IMG/VR virus record: IMGVR_UViG_3300020204_003072
Coordinates: 62,001-126,000 of that record
Strand: one strand, 5' to 3'
DNA length: 64,000 bases
DNA from: a virus
In this document: positions 16,107 through 25,139 of the stretch, in pieces
How the letters are laid out: every line of letters starts with the position of its first letter
Position numbering within the stretch: position 1 is the first letter of the stretch
Position numbers and translations under genes: made by a program
Notes under the pieces: model-generated
Database searches by the model: none
The model's input: only the letters and a program-made list of their open reading frames with translations
What the model was told of the DNA's origin: nothing

Positions 16107-16859
16107 CTAATCTTTTAAAATATCCTGTAACAATTCACCATATAATTTTTTATATCTCTTCATAGATGCCCTAATTTCTTTAGTTGTTAAATTAGTCATC
16201 TCCCTCAATTCAAATAAAATAACATTTTTATTGAACTTATTATTGTTGTTTGTTTCAATAAAAAGATTTTTATAATTTTCAAAAAGGTCAAAAAGTGATT
16301 GACCAAGTTTTTGTTCTTGTTCAGTTATTTTTTTATCTTCTAATGAAGTTTTAAGTTTTTTAAGAAATTTTTTCATAATTTCTTCACTTGTAATTTCTTC
16401 ATTGTCGATATAGTAAACCATATCTGGACTATTTTGTAAATCAGTTGAAATGTCTTGATAAGAAATTTTTCTATTCATTTCTTTTTGATCTTTCATTATT
16501 TGACCCATCAAATAATTTTTACAAATAGTTCCAAAATAGGAATACGCTTTTTTTTCTTTTGATGGTTTAAATTTATCAATTTTGGTCATCAAAAATGAAT
16601 GTGTGTCAATATGGATTTCTTCGTAGTCCATATCTTTTCTATATAATTTGTATCGTCTAATTATTGACGATATCATTTTATCTAAAGGATGTTTCAAAAA
16701 ATCATTATATATTTTGTTTTTTTCTTCAAAAGTAGTTGCTTTTAGATAGTTTCTTACCGCAATTTCTTCTTGTTCGGCAAAATAGTTTTTTACTTTTGGT
16801 TTTCTTCCTTTCTTTTTCTTATCATCACATTGTTCACAATTTTCTTCATTAATTAACAT
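16107..16859 (-). CDS. 55: Late sigma factor (T4 gp55-like)
   Basis: A 250-residue protein with a sigma-70 region-2-like core: a core-binding helix pair (LDKMISSIIRRYKLYRKDMDYEEIHIDTHSFLMTKIDKF, about 60-98), then KAYSYFGTICKNYLMGQIMKDQKEMNR (about 105-131), matching the AYFTRIxYNAFLRRI-like segment of gp55. The rest is acidic and helical, with a possible helix-turn-helix near the C-terminus (MTNLTTKEIRASMKRYKKLYGE). gp55 replaces the host sigma factor and directs RNA polymerase to late promoters. The start is the ATG that shares one base with the preceding TGA. Its likely targets are the TATTTATA octamers. Confidence 0.7.
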   Translation of the reverse strand: MLINEENCEQCDDKKKKGRKPKVKNYFAEQEEIAVRNYLKATTFEEKNKIYNDFLKHPLDKMISSIIRRYKLYRKDMDYEEIHIDTHSFLMTKIDKFKPSKEKKAYSYFGTICKNYLMGQIMKDQKEMNRKISYQDISTDLQNSPDMVYYIDNEEITSEEIMKKFLKKLKTSLEDKKITEQEQKLGQSLFDLFENYKNLFIETNNNNKFNKNVILFELREMTNLTTKEIRASMKRYKKLYGELLQDILKD

Positions 16860-17665
16860 CAAACTTCTTGTGGTTCATATTTTATATCTCTTTCTTTAAT
16901 AAAAAGATATTCTCTTTTAGCGGAGTCAATCCAGAATTTAACTTCATCTTCAGATAATCTATCATCACCATTTTTGTAATTCCAGAAAATTGACCCATCT
17001 CTTAAATTCATATGTTTGTAACCGATTCTTGGTATTGTCATAATTTTAACATTGTTATTTGTCATTCTTAACAAGAACTCATAACCAAACGTGAGTTTGA
17101 AAGAATCTTTTAACATTCCAAAATCAACGAAAGATTTTTTTCTTATGACCATTCCAGATATTTGGAAATTTTGGTATGTAAGTAAAGTTTCATTATCCAA
17201 GTAACCCATTTCAGTTGAAAAGTTTGCAGCAAAAGTTGCTTCATTGGTAAAACCCACAAAAACACCTTTATAGTCCACATCAACAACTATTGGTAAAAAT
17301 GCGTCAACATTACCATAAATGTCCATATAATTTTTTGCATTCTTGAACCAAATTTTGGAGTATTCATCGTCAAATTCCAAAATAGAAACCCACTCAGATG
17401 TTGCTTTACTAACACCATAATTTACCTGGTTTGCAAAACTTGGGCTTCCGTCAAATTCTTCTATAATTACATCTAATGTTCCAAAATCAAAACTTGAAAC
17501 AAAATTTTGAAAATAACTTTCTCCTACGTGAACAATAATTAATTCACTAACTAAACCTTCTTGGTTTTTTACAGAAGTTATTGCCTTTTCAAAAAATTCT
17601 TCAAAGTCTACTGCTTTACCAGATTTTATTGGTAATATAACCGATATTGTGTTTTTACTTTCCAT
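16859..17665 (-). CDS. Glycosyltransferase family 2
   Basis: A GT-A fold glycosyltransferase of about 268 residues. The N-terminus (NTISVILPIKSGKAVDFEEFFEKAITSVKNQ) is the GT2 nucleotide-binding start. SELIIVHVG and the acidic EFDDEYS near residues 94-100 mark the DxD-like metal site, followed by ISGMVIRKKSFVDFG in the acceptor half. The likely start is the ATG at 17665, just after the TAA of the upstream gene; a longer frame uses TTG at 17683. It is coupled to the GT4-like gene upstream and the sigma-factor gene downstream, an odd mixture of glycan and transcription genes. The sugar and acceptor cannot be told. Confidence 0.75.
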   Translation of the reverse strand: MESKNTISVILPIKSGKAVDFEEFFEKAITSVKNQEGLVSELIIVHVGESYFQNFVSSFDFGTLDVIIEEFDGSPSFANQVNYGVSKATSEWVSILEFDDEYSKIWFKNAKNYMDIYGNVDAFLPIVVDVDYKGVFVGFTNEATFAANFSTEMGYLDNETLLTYQNFQISGMVIRKKSFVDFGMLKDSFKLTFGYEFLLRMTNNNVKIMTIPRIGYKHMNLRDGSIFWNYKNGDDRLSEDEVKFWIDSAKREYLFIKERDIKYEPQEV

Positions 17666-17666
17666 A

Positions 17667-18728
17667 TTAATCAATTGTTTCAAATTTATTTAGTTGTTCT
17701 TCAAATGTTTTCATTCTTGTTTCTATCATTTCTGAAAAAACACTAATAACATTTTTTTCAAAGTTTTCGATGTTTGAGTATTGCTCAACAGTTTTATCCA
17801 TAGCATCAAAAAGTTCTGGGTTCAAATTATCTTCTAACCAGTTCTGTGTAAAATCGGCAACAACTTCAACCAATGAATTTTTATTTGCTAACCAAATTCC
17901 GTTGTCTTCGTTCAACCATTCTGGTTGTAAATGTGGTAACATACCAATAACTGGAACACCAGATTTCATTGATTCTAATGGGAATGTACCAAAACCACTT
18001 GTTTGATCAATCCATACCGAAACAAAACTTTCTTTAAGTGCTGTTGCAAATTCTTTTTCTGTTAGTCCTCTTAAATCTCTAAATGTAATCCATCTATATT
18101 GTGGAAACTTAACATAGAATTGTTTAATTAAATTTACAGTTTCCCTTTGATCTCTTGAATGGATTGAAATGATAGTTTTTGCTGGGTTTTCACTTTTAAC
18201 AAAACAATCACTTATTATAGGTTTTATAATTTCGAAAGAAACTTTTCTCATAATTTGTTCAATATGGGTTTTTTGTGTTTCGGAAGTTGTGATACATTTA
18301 AAAAACCCTAATTGTTGCCAGTTTTGTCCAGGTTGTAGTGTTTCAAAAATATGGTCATAAGCTTGTGCTATAACAACTTTTCCACAAGGTAACTTTTTTA
18401 CTTGGTCCATAACATATCCAAAAATTTCTGGTATAATTAAAATATCATCTGGTGAAATTTCTAAATTACCATCATCAATAGATTTATGTTGTAGTTCATT
18501 CATATATTCTTCACCTAACCATTCACCAACACCAATATATTCTTTGTTTTCGTGTAATATTATAGGATTGTGACCATCTTTTTTTAAGACCATAGCGATT
18601 TGATAAGTCAGTCTAACTGAAGCTTTCGCATTTCCTTTAGTATCCTGGACAACAAAGTATAATCTGGATTTTTTGTCCTTCATACTTTGAACTGCTTTTT
18701 CTAATTTTTTTATCTGTTCGGCATTCAT
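17667..18728 (-). CDS. Glycosyltransferase, GT4-like (GT-B fold)
   Basis: A 353-residue protein. The N-terminal Rossmann-like half (SRLYFVVQDTKGNAKASVRLTYQIAMVLKKDGHNPIILH) carries a receptor-style SVRLTYQ segment. The C-terminal half has VSVWIDQTSGFGTFPLESMKSGVPVIGML (about 237-265), the GT4 donor site with E-S-M-x-S-G-x-P-V, then GIWLANKNSLVEVV. It probably transfers a hexose from a nucleotide sugar. It is followed at 2 bases by the GT2 gene. The C-terminal 50 residues are coiled and may mediate complex formation. Confidence 0.72.
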   Translation of the reverse strand: MNAEQIKKLEKAVQSMKDKKSRLYFVVQDTKGNAKASVRLTYQIAMVLKKDGHNPIILHENKEYIGVGEWLGEEYMNELQHKSIDDGNLEISPDDILIIPEIFGYVMDQVKKLPCGKVVIAQAYDHIFETLQPGQNWQQLGFFKCITTSETQKTHIEQIMRKVSFEIIKPIISDCFVKSENPAKTIISIHSRDQRETVNLIKQFYVKFPQYRWITFRDLRGLTEKEFATALKESFVSVWIDQTSGFGTFPLESMKSGVPVIGMLPHLQPEWLNEDNGIWLANKNSLVEVVADFTQNWLEDNLNPELFDAMDKTVEQYSNIENFEKNVISVFSEMIETRMKTFEEQLNKFETID

Positions 18729-18733
18729 ACTTT

Positions 18734-19036
18734 TTATATTTTATTTATTATTTTCTTAATTAATAATGAATTAAATGCAATTTTAAATGGTATTGAAACT
18801 TCATTTGATTTCATACCTAAATCTTCATCAACTTCATTTGATTCTGTTAATACTGTTTCTAAAAAATTTTTAATTAATTCATATTTTACTAAATGAATTT
18901 GTTTTTCTTCCTTTTTTTCTGTTGCCATATCAACGTCGCCACCATCAAGCTCTTCTTTAAGTTCAGCCGTAAATTGTACATATTCATCAACTGCATCAAT
19001 GTCAATGTAATAGTTTTCATTAAATATTTTAAACAT
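18734..19036 (-). CDS. Hypothetical 100-residue protein
   Basis: A small acidic protein (IDIDAVDEYVQFTAELKEELDGGDVDMATEKKEEKQIHLVKYELIKNFLETVLTES) ending in a basic hydrophobic helix. The N-terminal strand and the Lys/Glu linker resemble small phage adaptor proteins, but I recognise no family. It overlaps the HAD-like gene by 8 bases and precedes the GT4-like gene by 5 bases, so it is expressed with them. Confidence 0.5.
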   Translation of the reverse strand: MFKIFNENYYIDIDAVDEYVQFTAELKEELDGGDVDMATEKKEEKQIHLVKYELIKNFLETVLTESNEVDEDLGMKSNEVSIPFKIAFNSLLIKKIINKI

Positions 19037-19691
19037 ATTCTTCTTTTATTTTTTTTAATAATAAGTTAAAATCAGATAAAGTGGATATTTCAAAGTCACA
19101 ATTAATTTCTTTATTATATTCACGAATAAATTTTATAACAGTCTTATTTTCTGGTTTATTTTTAATTAAATCTGGATTCGATGTTATTAATATGTCTACT
19201 TCGTCCCACATTTCAGATTTTGTAACTTCACTATAAAAAACAACCTTTTCTAATAAACATCCAAATTTTGCTAAAAAAAATAATGATGCTGGCTTTGATT
19301 TACCAATTTCATCGGAAACAATCAAAAGTTCGAATTCATCTCTTAATTCGTAGTACAAATCATTTAATATGTTAAATGTGTTCATTTCTGTTGATGGTGC
19401 GTGACCAAATAATTCCATTGTATATTCTTCATACATAAATGAATATAATTCTTCTTTATTTTGAAATGAAAAATGTTTCATTAAATCTAAAGAATTGACA
19501 TCACTAATTATTTCATAGTTAAATGGTTCTGGTGTTGTTTCTTCTTCAGTATTTCCAGACATATCAAGTTTATATGTTTGACCTATAAATTCATTTTGGT
19601 TGCTATAAATTAAATGTTTTTCATAAACTTGTTTAAATTTTTCTATGGTGTCTCTTAAAACACCATTAATTTCAATCCCTATTCTCTTCAT
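19029..19691 (-). CDS. HAD-like protein with altered catalytic motif
   Basis: A 220-residue protein with the layout of a HAD-superfamily phosphatase: motif I at residues 4-14 (IGIEINGVLRDT), motif II in ELLIVSDEIG (about 120-129), a motif III Lys in KSKPASLFFLAKFG, and a late acidic patch (EVDILITSNPDLI). In active HAD enzymes motif I is D-x-D-G; here the two Asp positions are Glu and Asn. The nucleophile is therefore missing and the protein is probably not a normal phosphatase. A binding or regulatory role is possible. It overlaps phoH by 20 bases. Confidence 0.6.
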   Translation of the reverse strand: MKRIGIEINGVLRDTIEKFKQVYEKHLIYSNQNEFIGQTYKLDMSGNTEEETTPEPFNYEIISDVNSLDLMKHFSFQNKEELYSFMYEEYTMELFGHAPSTEMNTFNILNDLYYELRDEFELLIVSDEIGKSKPASLFFLAKFGCLLEKVVFYSEVTKSEMWDEVDILITSNPDLIKNKPENKTVIKFIREYNKEINCDFEISTLSDFNLLLKKIKEEYV

Positions 19692-20403
19692 ATTTTGACA
19701 ATATTTTACCTATTAATGGGTTACGAACATTTTTTGCACCTCTAAAATCAAAAACACCAATATTTGGAATATCAGTAAATCTTTGTATTGCATCATAAAG
19801 ACCTGATTGTTTTTTATCTTTATATCTGTCAGTTTGTTCTAAATCACCTGATATAAAGAATTTACTATTGAAACCTATTCTTGTCAATAAAAGTTTCATT
19901 TGATTTGGTGTTGAATTTTGTGCTTCTTCAAAAATTAATATTGAATTATCTATGTTCATACCTCTCATATATGCAAGAGCAAAAACTTCTATAATTTCAG
20001 CATCCTTTAATTTTTCTCTAGCTTCCTTACCGATAATTTTATTCAATAAGTAGTAAGAAGGAAAAATATAAGGATCTAACTTTTCTTCTAAATTACCAGG
20101 TAATGAACCAAGTTTTTCTTCAGCTTCAACAGCTGGCCTTACAATTATAATTTTTTCATAAGAATTATTTGGATCCATAAGTAAATCAACAGCTGCTTTC
20201 ATTGCTATATATGATTTACCAACACCTGCCGGCCCTGAAGCAATTGTTATTTCGTTTGATTTTAAAATATTATAATAATCTTCTTGGTGTTCAGTTAAAA
20301 ATTTATTTTTTTGTTTTTTCTTAATTACGGAATTAATGTATTCTTTTCTTGAAAACGGTTTTGATTCGGAATCATCATTCTGTGTAACTTTCTTTCTGTT
20401 CAT
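19672..20403 (-). CDS. phoH: PhoH-like ATPase
   Basis: A 243-residue protein with a Walker A (ASGPAGVGKSYIA, about 55-67), the PhoH-typical VRPAVEAEEKLGSLPGNLEEKLDPY (about 88-112), Walker B in SILIFEEAQNSTPNQMK (about 153-169) and the downstream ISGDLEQTD. PhoH proteins are ATP-dependent RNA- or DNA-acting enzymes (helicase-like) widespread in phages. The first 35 residues are a basic extension. The start overlaps the end of gmd by 29 bases, so translation is probably coupled although the jobs seem unrelated. Confidence 0.88.
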   Translation of the reverse strand: MNRKKVTQNDDSESKPFSRKEYINSVIKKKQKNKFLTEHQEDYYNILKSNEITIASGPAGVGKSYIAMKAAVDLLMDPNNSYEKIIIVRPAVEAEEKLGSLPGNLEEKLDPYIFPSYYLLNKIIGKEAREKLKDAEIIEVFALAYMRGMNIDNSILIFEEAQNSTPNQMKLLLTRIGFNSKFFISGDLEQTDRYKDKKQSGLYDAIQRFTDIPNIGVFDFRGAKNVRNPLIGKILSKYEENRD

Positions 20404-21379
20404 AGTCTTTTTTTAATTTGTTTAGCCAATAGTCTATCATTTCGTCTAACATCGTTTCAAATGTATAAGTTGGTTCCCAACCAGTTGTAGACTTTAGTTT
20501 TTTTGAATCGCCTTTCAAATCATTTAATTCTTCGGGTCTAAAAAATTTTTCATCTGTTGTAACGTATTTTTTCCAGTCCAATTCTAATTTATTAAATACA
20601 TACTCAACAAGTTCTTTTACAGAATGTGAAATTCCTGTTGAGCAAACAAAATCATCTGGTGTTTCTTGTTGTAATATTAACCACATAGCTTCAACGTAAT
20701 CTTTTGCATGCCCCCAATCTCTTGTTGCCTCTAAATTACCAAGTTTTAATTGATCAGATAAACCTAATTTAATTTTTACAGCTTCTTTACAAACTTTGTT
20801 TGTTACGAAATTTGTACCACGTCTTGGCGATTCGTGATTAAATAAAATACCATTTGATATAAACATATTGTAAGAATTTCTATAGTTTCTACAAATGTTA
20901 TATGAAAATACTTTTGCACATCCATAGGGTGATACCGGAGACATCGGTGTCGATTCTCTTTGATACCCATCATCATCAATGTTGTTTCCAAACATTTCAG
21001 AAGAAGACGCTTGGTATAATTTAATTGTTGGGTCAACAAGTTTAATAGCTTCTAACATATTTAGTGTTCCCATCCCAGTTGCGTTAGCCGTATATATCGG
21101 TTGGTCAAATGAAATTCTTACATGTGATTGTGCTGCCAAATTATATATTTCGTTTGGTTTTGTTTTTTGTATAACACTAATTAGAGATGATAAATCTGTT
21201 AAATCGCCGTAATGTAATTTTAATTGGTTATAAATATCATCAAGTCTTGATGTTTGGTTTTCTGAAACAGAATTTCTTTTTAATGTTCCGTGAACTTCAT
21301 ACCCTTTATTAAGTAAAAATTCCGCAAGATATGATCCGTCCTGACCATTTATTCCTGTTATAAGCGCTATTTTTTTCAT
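20375..21379 (-). CDS. gmd: GDP-mannose 4,6-dehydratase
   Basis: A 334-residue short-chain dehydrogenase of the Gmd type. The N-terminal NADP site GINGQDGSYLAEFL, the RRNS-like KRNSVSENQTSRLDDIY, the catalytic SSSEMFG, and the Y-G-C-A-K pair (YGCAKVFSYN) are all present. FNHESPRRGTNFVTNKV and GNLEATRDWGHAKDYVEAMW are Gmd hallmarks. It converts GDP-D-mannose to the 4-keto-6-deoxy intermediate, the first step to GDP-L-fucose. Length and motifs are complete, so it should be active in the host cytoplasm. It is directly followed upstream in the operon by fcl, which finishes the pathway. Confidence 0.93.
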   Translation of the reverse strand: MKKIALITGINGQDGSYLAEFLLNKGYEVHGTLKRNSVSENQTSRLDDIYNQLKLHYGDLTDLSSLISVIQKTKPNEIYNLAAQSHVRISFDQPIYTANATGMGTLNMLEAIKLVDPTIKLYQASSSEMFGNNIDDDGYQRESTPMSPVSPYGCAKVFSYNICRNYRNSYNMFISNGILFNHESPRRGTNFVTNKVCKEAVKIKLGLSDQLKLGNLEATRDWGHAKDYVEAMWLILQQETPDDFVCSTGISHSVKELVEYVFNKLELDWKKYVTTDEKFFRPEELNDLKGDSKKLKSTTGWEPTYTFETMLDEMIDYWLNKLKKDYEQKESYTE

Positions 21380-21381
21380 TT

Positions 21382-22296
21382 TTATTTTCTTATAAGATTA
21401 TAGTTTTTTTCAAAATATTCAATAGTTTCTTTTAAACCATTATATATTGGTGTAAATTTGAAATTTGGTAAATAATTTTTAATTTTACTATTATCACTTG
21501 GTTTTCTAAATTGCCCATCTGGTTTTGATGAATCCCATTTTACGGAACCTTTAAAGTTCATAAGTTCAACAATAATTTCAACAACATCTTTAATTGCGAT
21601 TTCTTCTGAAGTTGATAAAATAATTGGTTCATTTTCGGTGTAGTTTTCTAGAACCCACTCTGTAAGTTTTGCAACGTCACGACTAAATATGAATTCTCTT
21701 AATGGTTTTCCAGAACCCCAAATTGTAAAATCAGTTTTGTTTTTTCTAGCCAGATAACATTTGTGAATTAATGATGGAATTACGTGTCCGTTTTCTATAT
21801 TGTAATTATCGTTTGGACCATATATGTTTGTTGGTATTACAGACTTATAATTTAAATCATATTGTTCTTTGTAAGCCCTAATTTGAATGTCCGACATTCT
21901 TTTAGAATAGGCATAAGCATCATTAGAAAAATGCGGTGGACCAAGATGTATTTTTTTTTCTGTTAATGGGTATTCAACATCGTTTGGAAAAACACAAGTC
22001 GACAAAAAAGCTACAAGGTTTTTAATTTTGTATTTTCTAGCTTGTTCAATAACATTAGTATTCATCATAATGTTATCGTAAAAAAACTCACCTTTGTATT
22101 TCATATTACTACCAACACCACCAACTTTAGCAGCACAATGTATTATACCATCAAAATTTGTTTGGTTAAAAAAATTATCAACATCTAAAGTATTTCTTAA
22201 ATCAACATTATTTGATGATATTTTTATATAATTTTCTTTAGTAAATTCAGACCCAACTAAACCATAACCACCAGTAATTAAAATTTTATTATTCAT
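21382..22296 (-). CDS. fcl: GDP-L-fucose synthase
   Basis: A 304-residue epimerase/reductase. The NADP site GGYGLVGSEF lies at the start, then HCAAKVGGVGSN, the family Ser/Cys site in FLSTCVFPND, the catalytic Y-A-Y-S-K-R-M, and NIYGPNDNYNIENGHVIPSLIHK, all typical of Fcl/WcaG. It converts the Gmd product to GDP-L-fucose. It sits between gmd (2-base gap) and an FkbM methyltransferase, and the operon also holds two fucosyltransferases, so the product is probably used at once. Confidence 0.92.
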   Translation of the reverse strand: MNNKILITGGYGLVGSEFTKENYIKISSNNVDLRNTLDVDNFFNQTNFDGIIHCAAKVGGVGSNMKYKGEFFYDNIMMNTNVIEQARKYKIKNLVAFLSTCVFPNDVEYPLTEKKIHLGPPHFSNDAYAYSKRMSDIQIRAYKEQYDLNYKSVIPTNIYGPNDNYNIENGHVIPSLIHKCYLARKNKTDFTIWGSGKPLREFIFSRDVAKLTEWVLENYTENEPIILSTSEEIAIKDVVEIIVELMNFKGSVKWDSSKPDGQFRKPSDNSKIKNYLPNFKFTPIYNGLKETIEYFEKNYNLIRK

Positions 22297-22902
22297 TTAA
22301 TTTATTCTTTTTTGCCAATTTTCCCAAACAAAGTCAAAATTGTAAGTTAATTTATGTGTTTTAAGTAATTTTTCTTGAAGTTCATTTCTTAAATTTTCTG
22401 CGTCTGGTATAAAATTATGAAACTGAACTTGTATGTCTGTAAAAATTTCTATCAGATTATTTTCAATAAGTGATTTTAATGTTTCGAATTCATCACCTTC
22501 AGTATTAATTTTTATTAAATCAATTTTTTCTATTTTATTTTCTGAAATAAAATCACAAATTGATTTTATTTGACATTCAATAATTTGTTTACCTACGTTT
22601 GAATGGAAACTACTACCATCTTCTGAATAATTTATATTTAATTTTTTAGTTTCATTTGATAAACCAAAATTAAATACTTTAATTTTTTCGTTACCTAAAA
22701 ATTTATTTTTAATTTGTTCTGACAAATGTGGTATTGGTTCAAAAACAAATATATTACATTTATATTTTTCCCATATTCTACTTGTCCAGTCACCAACGTA
22801 TCCACCTAAATCAAACACTATTGAATTTTCATCAAGTTGATAATCTAATCTTAACGTCGAATCTCCATTTGCCGCAAACCATTCATTAATTTGTTGTTTC
22901 AT
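22297..22902 (-). CDS. FkbM-type methyltransferase
   Basis: A 201-residue SAM-dependent methyltransferase. NSIVFDLGGYVGDWTSRI (about 26-43) is the SAM-binding loop, IFVFEPIPHLSEQI the acidic second strand, and KIDLIKINTEGDEFETLK the FkbM signature (K/D-x-x-x-E-G-x-E). FkbM enzymes O-methylate sugars or polyketides, and phage copies are common in glycan operons. It lies between fcl and the GT10 gene with 0-2 base gaps, so its likely acceptor is a fucose or neighbouring sugar (inference). Confidence 0.82.
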   Translation of the reverse strand: MKQQINEWFAANGDSTLRLDYQLDENSIVFDLGGYVGDWTSRIWEKYKCNIFVFEPIPHLSEQIKNKFLGNEKIKVFNFGLSNETKKLNINYSEDGSSFHSNVGKQIIECQIKSICDFISENKIEKIDLIKINTEGDEFETLKSLIENNLIEIFTDIQVQFHNFIPDAENLRNELQEKLLKTHKLTYNFDFVWENWQKRIN

Positions 22903-22904
22903 AT

Positions 22905-23753
22905 TTATTGTATTAAAAATTTGTAATTTTCATAAAGATAATTTTCAGATAAAATATATTTTTTTGATTCATCAAAATTATTTTTTATCCCAGTTTTGTA
23001 CAATTCAAAATCAATTTTTTGAATTTCATTTATAACTTCATTAATTTCTTCAAAAGAGTTTACTATTATCATCCCAGAAGTGTCAAAAACCTCGTCAATT
23101 TTTGGATCCCCCCAATAAATTGGTACAGTTCCTGTTACAAAACAATCTATTAATTTTTCTGTAAAATACCCAGGCACCCTTGAATTTTCAATTGTTACGT
23201 GAAATTTGTAATCTTTTAAAGCTGTTATTTTATTTTCAATGTAATTAAAGCCTCTACCAAAAATATCAATTGGTAAGTTTTCGTTTTTAATTTTATGTCT
23301 CAATTTATGTCCTTCTAATTGTGTTTTATTAGAAATCATCATTGATACTAATTTATTTTTTTGGTATTCACAAGACCAGTCCGAATCACTTACCCAACAA
23401 CCACCAGTAGGTAACCAAAGTGAGTTTGGAATTTTAGGTATAATTTCTTTATCGTGAGTTAATACATAGTCGTATTTTTTATAATTTGATTCTATCCAAT
23501 AATAGTTCATAGGTGAAAAAAACTTACATTCTAAAAGCCAAGCTATTTTTTTAATGGGTAGATTTATTATTGATTGATTCATAATGTTAGACTCTGTAAC
23601 AAACAATGTTTCGTTTTGATTAATGTTTGGTGACCTATCCCAATAAAGATATTGTGATTTTTGTAGTGGAGGTGTTGGGTTATTACTGTATTCACAATGT
23701 GAAAAGGCAGCATCAACAATTTTTAATTTTATTTTATTTAAATTTTGATCCAT
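22905..23753 (-). CDS. Alpha-1,3-fucosyltransferase-like (GT10)
   Basis: About 282 residues. The GT10 donor site is plain in the C-terminal half: YKFHVTIENSRVPGYFTEKLIDCF, then GTVPIYWGDPKIDEVF. This is the motif in which GDP-fucose binds in bacterial and animal alpha-1,3/1,4-fucosyltransferases. The N-terminal half carries the acceptor-side WLLECKFFSPMNYYWIE and KKYDYVLTHDKEI. I chose the ATG at 23753, which overlaps the end of the GT11 gene by 16 bases; a longer frame to 23804 adds a basic leader unlike the family. Gmd and Fcl in the same operon should supply its donor. Confidence 0.87.
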   Translation of the reverse strand: MDQNLNKIKLKIVDAAFSHCEYSNNPTPPLQKSQYLYWDRSPNINQNETLFVTESNIMNQSIINLPIKKIAWLLECKFFSPMNYYWIESNYKKYDYVLTHDKEIIPKIPNSLWLPTGGCWVSDSDWSCEYQKNKLVSMMISNKTQLEGHKLRHKIKNENLPIDIFGRGFNYIENKITALKDYKFHVTIENSRVPGYFTEKLIDCFVTGTVPIYWGDPKIDEVFDTSGMIIVNSFEEINEVINEIQKIDFELYKTGIKNNFDESKKYILSENYLYENYKFLIQ

Positions 23754-24505
23754 TCTTCTAATAATAAATCTTTTATTTCGTGTTTTATTGCTGAACCAAA
23801 CCATCTACTTGGTGCCACAACAATCTTTTCATTGTTATTATTTAACCAGGCACCCCACCAAGAAAATGTAGAATTTGCAATTATATTATTTTTGCACATA
23901 GACATTAACCATAATTCAATATAGTCAGGGTTACCATCTATGTAAATTATTTTATTTTTATAATTTTTAAAACTTTCTTTACACCAATTAATATCGTCAG
24001 AAAAAATTAATAAGTTTTCTGGTTTTATAATATCAATTGCTTTATGATAGTATGACATTTCACATATTGGGTGATGTAATGGTAAATTTTTATAATCGCC
24101 ACGTCTTATATGTAACGATGTAGAATTTAAAAAATCAATATCTTTGTATTTTTCATTAATGTACTTTAATGAATTTTTGTCAATAGAAAATAAATCTAGA
24201 ATTTTATTTCTATTATTTTTGAAGTATCTTTCACTCTGGAAATAACCATTCAATAAAAGATTTTTTATGTGTGGTATTTTTTCATACGTAAAGCTTGTTT
24301 CGTTGTAAAAAAAATCAGGTTTTACTTGTCCAAATTTTAAATCTCTAAAAATATTCGGTATGTACGTTTCTATTTTTTTATGTCCGATTTTACTTGTTTG
24401 TATATCAAAAACACATTCATCATTATTATCTAAAGCTAAAGAATATGCCGCAGAAATCTGAAACATAAAATTACCCAAACCGCCGGCTAAATTTGTGCTA
24501 ACCAT
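23738..24505 (-). CDS. Alpha-1,2-fucosyltransferase-like (GT11)
   Basis: A 255-residue enzyme with the GT11 hallmarks: the N-terminal NLAGGLGNFMFQISAAYSLA, the GDP-binding STSLHIRRGDYKNLP, FSDDINWCKE, and NSTFSWWGAWLNNNNEKIVVAPSRWF near the C-terminus. GT11 enzymes put L-fucose on position 2 of galactose, as in Helicobacter FutC. Length is slightly short but complete. It is the second fucosyltransferase in the operon and overlaps the GT10 gene, so both are probably made together. Confidence 0.9.
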   Translation of the reverse strand: MVSTNLAGGLGNFMFQISAAYSLALDNNDECVFDIQTSKIGHKKIETYIPNIFRDLKFGQVKPDFFYNETSFTYEKIPHIKNLLLNGYFQSERYFKNNRNKILDLFSIDKNSLKYINEKYKDIDFLNSTSLHIRRGDYKNLPLHHPICEMSYYHKAIDIIKPENLLIFSDDINWCKESFKNYKNKIIYIDGNPDYIELWLMSMCKNNIIANSTFSWWGAWLNNNNEKIVVAPSRWFGSAIKHEIKDLLLEEWIKI

Positions 24506-24506
24506 T

Positions 24507-25136
24507 TTATTCGTAAATAATTAAATCCCACTCACTATTATTTTTTTCAAAAATTTTAATATATTCGTAATTTACATATTTTGGGTTGTAATACCAATCT
24601 TCATAAGGAAAATTATTACTACAAACGTCAGAAGAAATTAATTCATAACCCATTTGTTTAAATATTTTTCTGGATTCTTTTCGGTATTGATCTCCAAACC
24701 TATATTTGTCATGTTCATAAGTTATAACAGAAAATTCTATTTTATCAAATGGAATTGCTTTTAGACATTCTAGTGTTACATTTGCTGGCTCTAAATCTAG
24801 AGATAAATAATCAATATGATTACTATTATAATAACTTAAAACTTCTTCAAAGTCTAAAGAAGTACAATCTCTTGTTATTGATTTAGTATTTCTATGACTT
24901 GGGTATTTTGATGTTAAACTTTCGTCAATGTCAATTGACAACCCATCCCAACCAAAATCTTTTTCAAGTAAATAGGTGTTGTTTATATGAGTTGGGTGAG
25001 CACAACCTAAATCCAAAAAAGTACCATTTTTTTTCCCTTTCAAACAAGAAAGTACAAACAAATCTTGTGCTGCCTGACTATAGTTATTTTCTATTTTGTC
25101 GTAATCTGTAAATGGTAATTTAAGATTTTTTTTCAT
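24507..25136 (-). CDS. FkbM-like methyltransferase
   Basis: A 209-residue protein: SQAAQDLFVLSCLKGKKNGTFLDLGCAHPTHINNTYLLEKDFGWDGLSIDID contains the SAM-binding loop (DLGCAHP) and the acidic second strand. DYLSLDLEPANVTLECL replaces the usual SLDVEGxE, and FSVITYEHDKYRFGDQYRKESRKIFKQMGYELIS follows. It belongs to the same broad family as its three neighbours but differs at the FkbM signature, so its acceptor may differ. It is in the glycan operon with 1-3 base gaps. Confidence 0.72.
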   Translation of the reverse strand: MKKNLKLPFTDYDKIENNYSQAAQDLFVLSCLKGKKNGTFLDLGCAHPTHINNTYLLEKDFGWDGLSIDIDESLTSKYPSHRNTKSITRDCTSLDFEEVLSYYNSNHIDYLSLDLEPANVTLECLKAIPFDKIEFSVITYEHDKYRFGDQYRKESRKIFKQMGYELISSDVCSNNFPYEDWYYNPKYVNYEYIKIFEKNNSEWDLIIYE

Positions 25137-25139
25137 TTT

